Assembly (NCBI GenBank): GCA_963782445.1
Contig: CAWAJM010000001.1
Span: 682,001 to 746,000, forward strand
Direction: 5' to 3'
Length of the DNA stretch: 64,000 nt
Origin: ZC4RG20 sp963782445
Lineage (GTDB): Bacteria > Pseudomonadota > Gammaproteobacteria > Steroidobacterales > Rariloculaceae
Shown here one piece after another: positions 1 to 8,213 of this stretch. Within the stretch, counting starts at the first letter, position 1. Each line of letters starts with the position of its first letter. The translations under genes were made by a program, and so were the position numbers. The notes below the pieces were generated by a model. It worked only from the letters and a program-made list of their open reading frames with translations. It was not told the origin of the DNA and ran no database searches.

Positions 1-348
1 GATCAGCGCCATATCCTGTTCAACGTCATCGGCGCCGAGGACATGCGCGTCGAGATCAGCGGTCTCGTCAAGCTCGCCGCCTTGGACACGGTGCTGCTCG
101 CGAGCGACGGCTTGCTCGACAACCTGTTCGCAGACGAGATCATCGACCTGATCCGCGTCGGGCCGCTCGCCGGCGCGGCGGACAGGCTCGTCGAGAAGGC
201 GCTTGGACGCATGAAGCGTGACGGCTCGAATCAGCCGAGCAAACCGGACGATCTCACGATCGTGCTGTATCGGCCTCATCGACGCAAAGCGCGCGCCGCC
301 GGTGCCGCGCGGCGGCCGCGCGTTCGCGCCGTGGCGCCGGCGGCGTAG
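1..348 (+). CDS. PP2C-family serine/threonine phosphatase, C-terminal part (5' end outside window)
   Basis: The reading frame is open from base 1 and ends at 348, so the N-terminus lies outside the window. The visible 115 residues contain the PP2C core motif LLASDGLLDNL (about residues 33-43 of the fragment) and a late PDDLTIVLY strand, the metal-binding Asp region that closes PP2C domains. The last 25 residues are an Arg/Ala-rich tail. PP2C enzymes are metal-dependent Ser/Thr phosphatases. Because a TagH/Fha-type FHA protein lies just downstream on the opposite strand, I infer that this is the PppA-like phosphatase that reverses Thr phosphorylation in type VI secretion regulation. A stand-alone stress PP2C is the alternative. 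Family assignment is firm; the T6SS role is inference. Confidence 0.8.
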   Translation, partial: DQRHILFNVIGAEDMRVEISGLVKLAALDTVLLASDGLLDNLFADEIIDLIRVGPLAGAADRLVEKALGRMKRDGSNQPSKPDDLTIVLYRPHRRKARAAGAARRPRVRAVAPAA

Positions 349-480
349 CGCTCGGCGGACGTCGAGAACGTCGGCGGCGGGCTTCAGGCTAGTGGCCCGA
401 AGCCTGGAAGCCGACACGGCCATGCGCCGCGGCAGCATGAATCATGCGGCCGATGACGGTCCATCAGGAGGCCCGGCCCG

Positions 481-1926
481 TCAGCCCGTCTGCGCTTTCT
501 TCTCGCCGTGCCGCGCCGGAGCGCGTTCGACCTCCGCGTCGTAGGCATGCGCGAAGTCGTCGAGGAATTGCGCCGGCAGCTCGCCGGGCGGATGGTGTGC
601 GACGATCTGGTACAGGTCCTTGTAGAGATCCCAGTACTTGAGCTTGTTTGCGGCGCCTATGAGGCCGCCGCTCTTGCCGCGCGAGAACTTCTGCTCGAGC
701 TCGTCGGGGTCGAGGCGCCGGGCGTAGGCGTCGAGCGCCGAGCTGAGCGCGCGCAGGAGGGCCTGTTGGTGCAGGCGGACGTCGGCGAAGGCCTCGCGCA
801 CGGCATCGACGGGCGCGAGATATTCGGACGACTCGCGGAACACGAGATTCGTCAGCGCCTCCTCGACACCGGCCGAGAACTTCAGCGGGTTGTTGTTCTG
901 CTGCTGAATCGTCGTGTTCGGCAGCCGTAGTGAATTCTTCTGGTTCGCGCGCAGGTGCAGACTCTCGGTGATGCCGACGATCATCTCGCGCAGCAACTGA
1001 CCGAGCTGCTGCAGCACGATCTCGGCGCGGGCCGGATCGACACGCTGCGGGGTGATGCCGGCGCCTCGGAAGAATGCCTCGAGTGCAGCGGAGGCGCGGG
1101 CGCCGTCCATCGGCACGAGATTGGCCTCCGGTTCCGACGGGGACTTGGCGCGCGCCGCGCCGGCGCCAGCCGGCGGCTTTGCGGCCGACGTTCTCGCGGC
1201 CGCCTGGCTTTGCGGAGCCGGGGGCCGAGGCGCCTGGGCTCGAGGCGCCTGAGCGGCTGGAGCGCTGGGTTTCGCGGGGGATGCCGCTGCGCGGGCAGGT
1301 TTCGCGCCAGTCGTCGGCGCCTTGGTTTCGTTGCGGGCGGGCGCCGGCTTGGCCGAGGCGGCCCGCTTCGCCGGAGTTTTCGCTGCCGGCTCCTCTTCGA
1401 GCTCGAACACAATTTCCACGTCGTCGAGCTTCGAGGGCGGCGTCAGCGTTTCGGCTTCGTCCTCCGTCAGCAACTCCTCGATGCCGACGCCTGTGACCTC
1501 GTAGGCGTCGACGAGGTCGCAGCCGGTCGGCTCGGGGGCTTCGACACGCTGGGCGAGGTCGACGGGGTCGACGTGGTCGGGCTCGACATCGGGCAGCACC
1601 TCGTCGTCGTCGATCTCGACGCCGATCTCGTAATCGCCGATCTTGATCCGGTCGCCGCTGAACAGGCGCTGCGGCTTGCCGCGGCCGACGGGCTGCTCCG
1701 CGTCGTTGACGTACACGCCGTTCTTCGACGTGTCGACGATGTAGTAGCTGCCGGAGCGGAAGTCGATGCCCGCATGCCGGCTCGAGACGAAACGCTCCGA
1801 GTCGGGCAGCACCCAGTCGCTGCTCAGGGAGCGTCCGATCGTCCCGCCGGCCTGTCCGAATTCCTTCCTCGCGCGTTCGCCGAGGCTGCCGGCGTGGGGG
1901 CTCAAGATGGTGAGGCGAAGAGCCAT
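481..1926 (-). CDS. tagH: FHA-domain protein, type VI secretion-associated (TagH/Fha-like)
   Basis: The 481-residue protein begins with an FHA domain (about residues 5-105) carrying the canonical GRS, SSRHA and NGVYVN phosphothreonine-binding motifs. A long acidic then Ala/Pro/Lys-rich linker of low complexity follows (about 110-275). The C-terminal domain (about 280-460, with LEAFFRGAGI and the YWDLYKDLYQIV segment) is typical of the TagH/Fha proteins of type VI secretion systems. These cytoplasmic scaffolds bind kinase-phosphorylated partners and license assembly of the T6SS. It is convergent with the PP2C gene at the window edge, which fits a PpkA-Fha-PppA regulatory set continuing to the left. 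No structural T6SS gene is visible here, so an active system cannot be claimed. Confidence 0.85.
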   Translation of the reverse strand: MALRLTILSPHAGSLGERARKEFGQAGGTIGRSLSSDWVLPDSERFVSSRHAGIDFRSGSYYIVDTSKNGVYVNDAEQPVGRGKPQRLFSGDRIKIGDYEIGVEIDDDEVLPDVEPDHVDPVDLAQRVEAPEPTGCDLVDAYEVTGVGIEELLTEDEAETLTPPSKLDDVEIVFELEEEPAAKTPAKRAASAKPAPARNETKAPTTGAKPARAAASPAKPSAPAAQAPRAQAPRPPAPQSQAAARTSAAKPPAGAGAARAKSPSEPEANLVPMDGARASAALEAFFRGAGITPQRVDPARAEIVLQQLGQLLREMIVGITESLHLRANQKNSLRLPNTTIQQQNNNPLKFSAGVEEALTNLVFRESSEYLAPVDAVREAFADVRLHQQALLRALSSALDAYARRLDPDELEQKFSRGKSGGLIGAANKLKYWDLYKDLYQIVAHHPPGELPAQFLDDFAHAYDAEVERAPARHGEKKAQTG

Positions 1927-2160
1927 GTCAGTGCATTCCTGTGCATCTTCGGACGACCCGTGGGGCTCGGCGATCCGCTCCTGCCGAGGCGCGGTCTGCG
2001 GACCGCACGAGTATATCTCCGCCGTTCACGATCGTGCCGATGACCGTTCGATACTGTGACGGGCGTCTCAGGCTCGAGCGCCGTCTGCGGCTCGGCGCTG
2101 CGAACCGAGGCTGCGCCGGCCTATGGTAAGCTCGACCTGCGTCTCAAGCAGGGACCGAGG

Positions 2161-2514
2161 ATGTCTTCGCAGCCGATTTACAAGATACTGTTCTTGAATC
2201 AGGGCAAGGTCTACGAGATCTACGCACGCAACGTGAGCCACGGCGGCCTGTTCGGCTTCGTCGAGGTCGAGAAGCTCGTTTTCGGCACACGCTCGTCGGT
2301 CGTCGTCGACCCCTCCGAGGAGCGCATACAGAGCGAGTTTGCCGGGGTCAAACGCACGTTCCTCCCGTTGCACTCCATCCTGAGAATCGACGAGGTCGAA
2401 AAGCAGGGCGTGAGCAAGGTGACCAACGTCGAAGGCGGGAGCAACATCGCCCAGTTCCCGATGCCCATGTACTCTCCGCAGGGACAGAGCGGCAAGCCGC
2501 CGAAGGACTCGTGA
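2161..2514 (+). CDS. DUF1820-family protein
   Basis: This 117-residue cytoplasmic protein has the look of the DUF1820 family found across Gammaproteobacteria: a start near PIYKILFLNQGKVYEIYAR, then GLFGFVEVEKLVFG, RTFLPLHSILRIDEV and a disordered Pro/Gly/Ser tail. Its molecular function is unknown. The frame is open further upstream to 2056, but I chose ATG 2161. The residues encoded before it look non-conserved, and an AGGGA ribosome-binding sequence sits 7 nt ahead of 2161. It lies divergently from the FHA gene and about 150 nt before purL, a neighbour that gives no obvious functional hint. Confidence 0.8.
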   Translation: MSSQPIYKILFLNQGKVYEIYARNVSHGGLFGFVEVEKLVFGTRSSVVVDPSEERIQSEFAGVKRTFLPLHSILRIDEVEKQGVSKVTNVEGGSNIAQFPMPMYSPQGQSGKPPKDS

Positions 2515-2660
2515 TGCGCGTCTGATGGCCCGCCGCGTCCGGCCGCGGCCGTGCGCCGACTCCCATGGCCGTCGGGCCGAACCGAGGTCGTGCGGGCGGC
2601 GGCGATCCGGTATCATTGGCCGCCTCTCCCCTAGTGCCTGGCCGCGGGTCGATCGAGCTC

Positions 2661-5600
2661 ATGACGATGTTGCAGTTGGCCGGCCCGCCCGCCGAAACTG
2701 CTTTCCGCCTGGACAAAATGCGCGATCGCGTCGGTACGCTCGTGGCCGGGCTCGGCACCCTCGGTGTGCGTTTCGTACACTACGTGCACCTCGAAGCACC
2801 GCTCGACGCACGGCAGCGCCAAGTGCTCGAGGCGCTGCTCACCTATGGGCCACCTGCCCCGCCGGCCGAGCCCTCGGGGGGCGCGGACGGCCTGCACGCC
2901 CTCTACGTCGTGCCGAGGCTCGGTACGATTTCCCCGTGGGCCTCGAAGGCGACGGATATCGCGAAGATCTGCGGCCTGCCCGTCGCCCGGCTGGAGCGTG
3001 GGCGCGTGGTCGAGCTCGGGGCGGGGCCCGGTTTCGGCGGCGCTCACGTCGAACGCATCGCGCCACTGCTCCACGACCGCATGACCGAGACGCTGCTCCT
3101 CGGCCCGCCGACCGAGGCGCAGCTCTTCGCGCGCCCGGCGCCCATGCCCGTCGCGACCGTCGATTTGCTTGGCCGCGGCACCGGCGCGCTCGAACAGGCG
3201 AACGGCGAGCTCGGGCTTGCGTTGTCGGCCGACGAGATCGAGTATCTCGCGGAGCAGTTCGGCGCGCTCGACCGGAACCCGACCGACGTGGAGCTCATGA
3301 TGTTCGCGCAGGCGAACTCCGAGCATTGCCGGCACAAGGTCTTCAACGCGAATTGGGTCATCGACGGCCGGCCGGCCCCTCGCAGTCTCTTTCAGATGAT
3401 CCGCAATACGCACGCCGCGGCGCCCCAGGGTGTGCTCTCAGCCTACAAGGACAACGCCGCCGTCGTGCGCGGGCACGTGACGGCCTGGTGGCTGCCGGAC
3501 CTCGATTCCGGCCTTTATCGCTACATCGACGAGCCGGCTCATATCGTTGCCAAGGTCGAGACGCACAACCATCCGACCGCGATCTCACCGTTCGCCGGCG
3601 CGGCCACGGGGGCGGGCGGGGAGATCCGCGACGAAGGCGCCACGGGCCGCGGCGCCGAGCCGAAAGCCGGCCTCACGGGCTTCACCGTCTCGCACCTCGA
3701 GCTGCCCGGCTGGCCGCAGGCCTGGGAGGCCCGCTCGCCCGGGCGGCCCGGGCGCATCGCCTCGCCGCTGTCGATCATGCTCGAAGGGCCGATCGGTGCG
3801 GCTCAGTTCAACAATGAGTTCGGCCGGCCCAATCTCGCGGGCTACTTCCGCAGCTGCCTGCTCGAAGCCGATGGCGAATGGCGCGGCTATCACAAGCCCA
3901 TCATGCTTGCGGGCGGGCTCGGCAACATCCGCGAGACGCAGGTCGAGAAGCGCGTTCCCGGACCCGGTGCCAAGCTCGTCGTGCTGGGCGGCCCCGCGAT
4001 GCTCATCGGGCTCGGCGGCGGGGCAGCCTCGTCGCAGGGCAGCGGCGCGGGCGAGGAGGCGCTCGACTTCGCCTCCGTGCAGCGCGGGAATCCGGAGATG
4101 GAGCGCCGCGCACAGGAGGTTATCGACGCGTGCTGGACGCTCGGCGACGGGAACCCGATCGCGGCGATCCACGACATCGGGGCGGGCGGGCTCTCGAACG
4201 CCGTGCCCGAGATCGTCGAGCACAGCCACTGCGGCGCGCGCATCGAACTGCGCGCCGTGCCGAACGACGAGCCCGGCATGAGCCCCATGGAGCTCTGGTG
4301 CAACGAGGCACAAGAACGCTATATGCTCACGATCGAGGCCGAGGACCTCGCCCTGTTCGAGCGCATTTGCCAGCGGGAGCGATGTCCGTACGCCGTGATC
4401 GGGGAGCTCACGGCCGAGCGCGAGCTGCTCGTGCACGATCGGCGTTTCGCCAATGCGCCCGTCGCGATGCCGATGGACGTACTGTTCGGCAAGCCTCCCA
4501 AGATGACGCGGCAGGCGCGCCGCACGCGGCCGACATTCGAGCGCTGGGACCGCGCCGGGGTCGAACTCGAGGAGGCCGTGCACCGCGTGCTCGCGTTCCC
4601 GGCCGTCGCCGACAAGTCTTTTCTCATCCACATCGGCGACCGCGCGGTCGGCGGAATGGTCGCACGCGACCAGCTCGTGGGTCCGTGGCAGGTGCCCGTC
4701 GCCGACGCCGCCGTCACGAGCTCGGGCTATACGGGTTACACGGGCGAGGCCATGGCCGTCGGCGAGCGCACTCCCGTCGCCGTCAAGCACGGCCCGGCCT
4801 CGGCTCGGCTCGCGGTCGGCGAGGCGGTCACGAACATCGCCTCGGCCGACGTCGAGGCGCTCGGCGATATCCGGCTCTCCGCGAACTGGATGGCCGCGGC
4901 CGGACACGGCGACGACGACTTCGCGCTGTACGAGATGGTCAGGGCCGTCGGCGAGGAGCTGTGCCCGGCGCTCGGCATCGCGATCCCCGTGGGCAAGGAC
5001 TCCCTCTCGATGCGCACGGTCTGGCAGAGCGAAGGTGCGGAGCGGACCGTAACGGCGCCCGTCTCGCTCGTCGTCTCGGCGTTCGCGCCAGCGGCGGACG
5101 TGCGGCGGTCGCTGACGCCGGAGCTGCGGCGCGACGCCGGCGAAACGGTGCTGCTGTTGGTGGACCTTGCGGGCGGCCGGCGCCGGCTCGGGGGCTCGTG
5201 CCTGGCCCAGTGCTGGGGCGTCTACGGTGGCGAGCCGCCGGACCTCGACGACGCCGAACGTCTGAAGCGATTCTTCGTGGCCCAGCGCGCGCTGCGCGAC
5301 GCGGGGCTCGTGCTTGCCTATCACGACCGCTCCGACGGCGGCCTCTTCGTGACGCTTGCCGAGATGGCGTTTGCTTCGCGCGTCGGCCTCGACATCGAAG
5401 TGCCCCAGCACGAGCGCGATCCGCTTGCGTACTTGTTCGCGGAGGAGCTCGGCGCCGTTCTGCAGTTGCGTGCCGGCGAGCTTACGCGCGCCGAGGGCAT
5501 TCTGCACCGGCATGGCGTCACCGACTTCGCCGTCGTCGCGACGCCGGTCGCGCACGGCCACGTGGTGATCCGGCGGGGCGGTGAGACGCTATTCGAAGCT

Positions 5601-6575
5601 GCCCGTCGGGATCTTCACGCCCGTTGGTCCGAGCTCACATACCGAATGCAGGCGCTGCGCGACGATCCGGCCTGCGCGGCCGAAGCGCGCGCGGCCGTGC
5701 TCGACGAGGACGATCCGGGCCTCAACGTGCGGCTCGCGTTCTCGTTGCCGAAGGAAGGCGCCGCCGCGGCCGTCCGCGGCTCGCGGCGGCCCTCGCGGCC
5801 GAAGGTCGCCGTGCTGCGGGAGCAGGGCGTCAACAGTCATCGCGAGATGGCTGCCGTGCTCGAGCGGGCGGGCTTCGACGCCTACGACGTTCATATGACG
5901 GATCTCGCGGCGGGCCGGCGGTCCCTCGAGAACTTCCGGGGCCTCGTGGCCTGCGGGGGCTTTTCGTACGGCGACGTGCTCGGTGCCGGCGAGGGCTGGG
6001 CCAAATCGATTCTCTACAACCCGGACCTGCGGGCGCAGTTCGCCGATTTCTTCGTGCGCGAGGACCGCTTTGCGCTCGGCATCTGCAATGGCTGCCAGAT
6101 GCTGGCCGCGCTGAAGTCGCTGATCCCGGGCACGGCCGCCTGGCCGCGCTTCGTGCGCAACCGCTCCGATCAGTTCGAGGCGCGCCTCTCGCTCGTGCGC
6201 ATCGAGCCTGGTCCCTCGATTATGCTCGCCGGCATGGCGGGCTCCCAGCTGCCGATCGTGACCGCCCATGGCGAAGGGCGGGCTGTGTTCGCCTCGGGCG
6301 ATGCGCTCGCGGCCTGCGAGGGCGGGCTCACGGCGCTGCGCTACGTCACGAACCGCGGCCTGCCGGCCGAAACCTATCCTGCAAATCCCAACGGCTCTCC
6401 GCAGGGCATCGCGGGTCTCGCCAACGAGGACGGCCGCGTAACGATCATGATGCCGCATCCCGAGCGCGCGTTTCGGACCGTGCAGCACTCCTGGCACCCG
6501 GCCGAGTGGGGCGAGCGCGCGCCGTGGCAGCAAATGTTCGACAACGCCTGGGCTTGGGTCGAGGCGCGGACCTGA
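2661..6575 (+). CDS. purL: phosphoribosylformylglycinamidine synthase, single-chain (PurL/FGAM synthase)
   Basis: The enzyme catalyses the ATP- and glutamine-dependent conversion of FGAR to FGAM, step four of de novo purine synthesis. At 1304 residues it is the large single-chain form typical of beta- and gammaproteobacteria (the E. coli protein is about 1295). An N-terminal PurS-like domain is followed by a linker with AQANSEHCRHK, two AIRS-type domains (VETHNHPTAISPF in the first, PVGKDSLSMRT in the second) and a C-terminal class I glutamine amidotransferase. Its nucleophile is Cys1142 (in GICNGCQML), with His1266 and Glu1268 in HPERAF. The frame extends upstream to 2565, but the extra residues are not conserved-looking; ATG 2661 gives the usual N-terminus. 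A TATCAT at 2611-2616 could be its -10 box. Confidence 0.97.
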   Translation: MTMLQLAGPPAETAFRLDKMRDRVGTLVAGLGTLGVRFVHYVHLEAPLDARQRQVLEALLTYGPPAPPAEPSGGADGLHALYVVPRLGTISPWASKATDIAKICGLPVARLERGRVVELGAGPGFGGAHVERIAPLLHDRMTETLLLGPPTEAQLFARPAPMPVATVDLLGRGTGALEQANGELGLALSADEIEYLAEQFGALDRNPTDVELMMFAQANSEHCRHKVFNANWVIDGRPAPRSLFQMIRNTHAAAPQGVLSAYKDNAAVVRGHVTAWWLPDLDSGLYRYIDEPAHIVAKVETHNHPTAISPFAGAATGAGGEIRDEGATGRGAEPKAGLTGFTVSHLELPGWPQAWEARSPGRPGRIASPLSIMLEGPIGAAQFNNEFGRPNLAGYFRSCLLEADGEWRGYHKPIMLAGGLGNIRETQVEKRVPGPGAKLVVLGGPAMLIGLGGGAASSQGSGAGEEALDFASVQRGNPEMERRAQEVIDACWTLGDGNPIAAIHDIGAGGLSNAVPEIVEHSHCGARIELRAVPNDEPGMSPMELWCNEAQERYMLTIEAEDLALFERICQRERCPYAVIGELTAERELLVHDRRFANAPVAMPMDVLFGKPPKMTRQARRTRPTFERWDRAGVELEEAVHRVLAFPAVADKSFLIHIGDRAVGGMVARDQLVGPWQVPVADAAVTSSGYTGYTGEAMAVGERTPVAVKHGPASARLAVGEAVTNIASADVEALGDIRLSANWMAAAGHGDDDFALYEMVRAVGEELCPALGIAIPVGKDSLSMRTVWQSEGAERTVTAPVSLVVSAFAPAADVRRSLTPELRRDAGETVLLLVDLAGGRRRLGGSCLAQCWGVYGGEPPDLDDAERLKRFFVAQRALRDAGLVLAYHDRSDGGLFVTLAEMAFASRVGLDIEVPQHERDPLAYLFAEELGAVLQLRAGELTRAEGILHRHGVTDFAVVATPVAHGHVVIRRGGETLFEAARRDLHARWSELTYRMQALRDDPACAAEARAAVLDEDDPGLNVRLAFSLPKEGAAAAVRGSRRPSRPKVAVLREQGVNSHREMAAVLERAGFDAYDVHMTDLAAGRRSLENFRGLVACGGFSYGDVLGAGEGWAKSILYNPDLRAQFADFFVREDRFALGICNGCQMLAALKSLIPGTAAWPRFVRNRSDQFEARLSLVRIEPGPSIMLAGMAGSQLPIVTAHGEGRAVFASGDALAACEGGLTALRYVTNRGLPAETYPANPNGSPQGIAGLANEDGRVTIMMPHPERAFRTVQHSWHPAEWGERAPWQQMFDNAWAWVEART

Positions 6576-7008
6576 TCCGGCCCCGCCGGGCTTCGCGCGG
6601 GCCGTGCCGGGAGTGACGTCGCGGCGTCCGTTGTCGGGGATCGGCGACTCACAGAGCCCCTAAGAATATCAATTGCTTAAGCTCGGCCGCAGGGAGGCGT
6701 GTAGGCGTCCGCCGACAAACTTCCCGATCCGGGACGATTGCACATCACGAAAAAACCAAGCTCGGCGCGCCTTTTCGAACCTTCCGGCCCTTGGCACGTT
6801 TCCTGCTTCGTACGACGGGATTTTCGAGCCGCAGAGGACCACGAAAAGAGTGAGACCTGGCTCATAGACCCCCTGGCCGCGATGCAATTATCGTGCGGCA
6901 GCCGGGCAGGACATTATGTTGCGCCTCTAACAGGCGGACTGTCTTCGTGCCAGGTGAACGCGGTTTGCTGCGGTGCGTTACGAACCATGACGAAGGTGTG
7001 TCGCGACG
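6576..7008 (+). other. intergenic region purL / envelope operon (433 nt)
   Basis: This region is less GC-rich in parts than the surrounding genes and holds no convincing gene. Short open frames on both strands lack ribosome-binding sites and recognisable composition. It contains a strong sigma-54-type promoter match at 6791-6807 pointing at the downstream operon. No intrinsic terminator with a U-tract was seen after purL. Confidence 0.6.
6791..6807 (+). promoter_or_regulatory. sigma-54 (RpoN) type -24/-12 promoter
   Basis: The site reads TTGGCACG, then TTTC, then CTGCT. It matches the consensus TGGCACG-N4-TTGC with one change. The -24 GG (6793-6794) and -12 GC (6805-6806) are separated by exactly 10 nt, as RpoN requires. 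The predicted start is about 6818, leaving a leader of roughly 190 nt before the redoxin gene at 7009. It is the only good candidate found in the intergenic region and would drive the operon 7009-16999. An enhancer-binding site was not identified. Confidence 0.6.
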
Positions 7009-7509
7009 ATGAGGTTACGTGCACTGCGGGGCTGGATGCTGGCCGCCGCTCTGGCCGCCGGCCCGGCATTCGCCGACGGGCTCACCGGGCACGAGGCGCC
7101 GGATTTCGTGCTGCCGAGCGGAAGCGGTCCCAACGTGCGGCTCTCGGAGTACCGCGGTGAGATCGTCATGCTGGCGTTCGAGGCGTCCTGGTGCGGCGAC
7201 TGCAGTAAGGCGCTTGCGCGGCTGGCGGATACCTACGAACGCTACAGCGACGCGGGCGTTGCGCTGATCGTCGTGAGCCTCGACCGCGACGCGCGTGACG
7301 CGAAGGAGTTGGCGCGCTCCGTTCGCAGTGCCTACCCGGTCCTCGCGGACACGGACGGGCACGTCGGTCGGCTCTATGGCGTCTCCGTCGTGCCGGCACT
7401 CGTGCTCGTCGACCGCGACGGGGTCGTGCGCGATGTGTTCGATGGAAAGCGGCGCGGGGCCGAGGACGCTTACGTCGAGCGGCTGCGCGCGCTGTTACGC
7501 GATCTATAG
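7009..7509 (+). CDS. periplasmic thioredoxin-like redoxin (TlpA/ResA/AhpC-TSA type)
   Basis: The 166-residue protein has an N-terminal signal peptide (positively charged MRLRALRG, hydrophobic core, cleavage near AFA-DG at about residue 23). A thioredoxin fold follows, with APDF at the start of the domain, the redox motif WCGDC (about residues 62-66) and the cis-Pro segment VSVVPALVLVDRDG. It is probably a membrane-near or free periplasmic disulfide reductant or isomerase. It is the first gene after the sigma-54-like promoter and lies 19 nt upstream of the next gene, so it is probably the first member of the envelope operon. It may keep cysteines of operon partners reduced, but few cysteines are evident in them. 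The client is unknown. Confidence 0.85.
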   Translation: MRLRALRGWMLAAALAAGPAFADGLTGHEAPDFVLPSGSGPNVRLSEYRGEIVMLAFEASWCGDCSKALARLADTYERYSDAGVALIVVSLDRDARDAKELARSVRSAYPVLADTDGHVGRLYGVSVVPALVLVDRDGVVRDVFDGKRRGAEDAYVERLRALLRDL

Positions 7510-7528
7510 ACGTATTCGGAGTCCGACG

Positions 7529-8209
7529 ATGAGCAAGAGCTTGCCCGTTACCGCAATCGCCGTCCTGCTCGGCTTGCCGCTCGTGGCCGGGACCGCGCTC
7601 GCGCAGCGGCTCGCGTCCGCGGCTCCGGCCGGAGATGCGGCGCTGCCGCCTGCGGTAGCCCCTGCTCCGGGCGGAGCCGCCGCGCCCGCCTCGGGAGCCG
7701 CGAAGGCTCAGGCGCCGAAATTCGGGGCCGCCTCGAAGAAGCCCGCGGAGCAGGCGTCCGAGTTCCGAACGCTCGATCAGGACGTTCAGGACCTCAAGAA
7801 GCGCGCCGTATCCCTGAACCGCGATCTATTCCTCCTCGAGGAGCAGCTCCTGTTTCCGGCCAACACGCAGGTCGCCGTCTTCGTCGCCATGGACGTCGGC
7901 GCCTACTTCGGGCTCGACTCGATCCAGCTCAAGCTCGACGGCAAGGACGTCACCAACTATTTGTATACGGAGCGGGAGGTCGGGGCGCTCGCGCGGGGCG
8001 GCGTGCAGCGGCTGTATGTCGGCAACGTGAAGGCCGGCGACCACGAGCTCGTCGCCGTGTTCACGGGGCACGGGCCTCACGACCGCGACTACAAGCGCGG
8101 CGCTTCGCTGAAGTTCAAGAAGGACATCGGGCCGAAGTACATCGAGCTTACGATCTCCGATCACGAGGCGAAGCTGCAGCCGGAGTTCGTCGTCAAGGAG
8201 TGGGAGTAA
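7529..8209 (+). CDS. secreted coiled-coil protein of unknown function
   Basis: I do not recognise a characterised family. The 226-residue product starts at ATG 7529, preceded by GGAG seven bases upstream. It has a signal peptide ending near ALA-QR (about residue 26), then an Ala/Pro/Gly-rich linker to about residue 70. A heptad-like helix (LDQDVQDLKKRAVSLNRDLFLLEEQLL) follows, and then a compact C-terminal domain with predicted beta strands (VAVFVAMDVG, GVQRLYVGNVKAGDHELVAVFTG). The layout, a coiled coil plus a beta domain that looks like a carbohydrate- or protein-binding sandwich, suggests a periplasmic structural or adaptor part. It sits 4 nt ahead of the first TPR gene within the TolQ/TolR/TonB-like operon. 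Confidence 0.75.
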   Translation: MSKSLPVTAIAVLLGLPLVAGTALAQRLASAAPAGDAALPPAVAPAPGGAAAPASGAAKAQAPKFGAASKKPAEQASEFRTLDQDVQDLKKRAVSLNRDLFLLEEQLLFPANTQVAVFVAMDVGAYFGLDSIQLKLDGKDVTNYLYTEREVGALARGGVQRLYVGNVKAGDHELVAVFTGHGPHDRDYKRGASLKFKKDIGPKYIELTISDHEAKLQPEFVVKEWE

Positions 8210-8213
8210 GGCG

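Noticed and set aside
2068..2616. Long minus-strand open frame across the DUF1820 gene
   Set aside because: It is the mirror of a GC-rich coding region with composition unlike a real protein; the plus-strand frame carries the recognisable family.
2565..2660. Upstream extension of purL to ATG 2565 (32 more residues)
   Set aside because: The extra residues are Gly/Arg/Pro-rich without family character and a TATCAT promoter-like word lies inside them; ATG 2661 gives the normal length.
3585..5561. 658-codon minus-strand frame inside purL
   Set aside because: It is antisense to a clear enzyme, rich in Arg, Asp and His with no domain motifs; a by-product of GC-skewed third positions.
6669..6887. 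Short frames on both strands in the purL-redoxin gap as genes
   Set aside because: No ribosome-binding site, no family character, and they overlap the sigma-54 promoter match.
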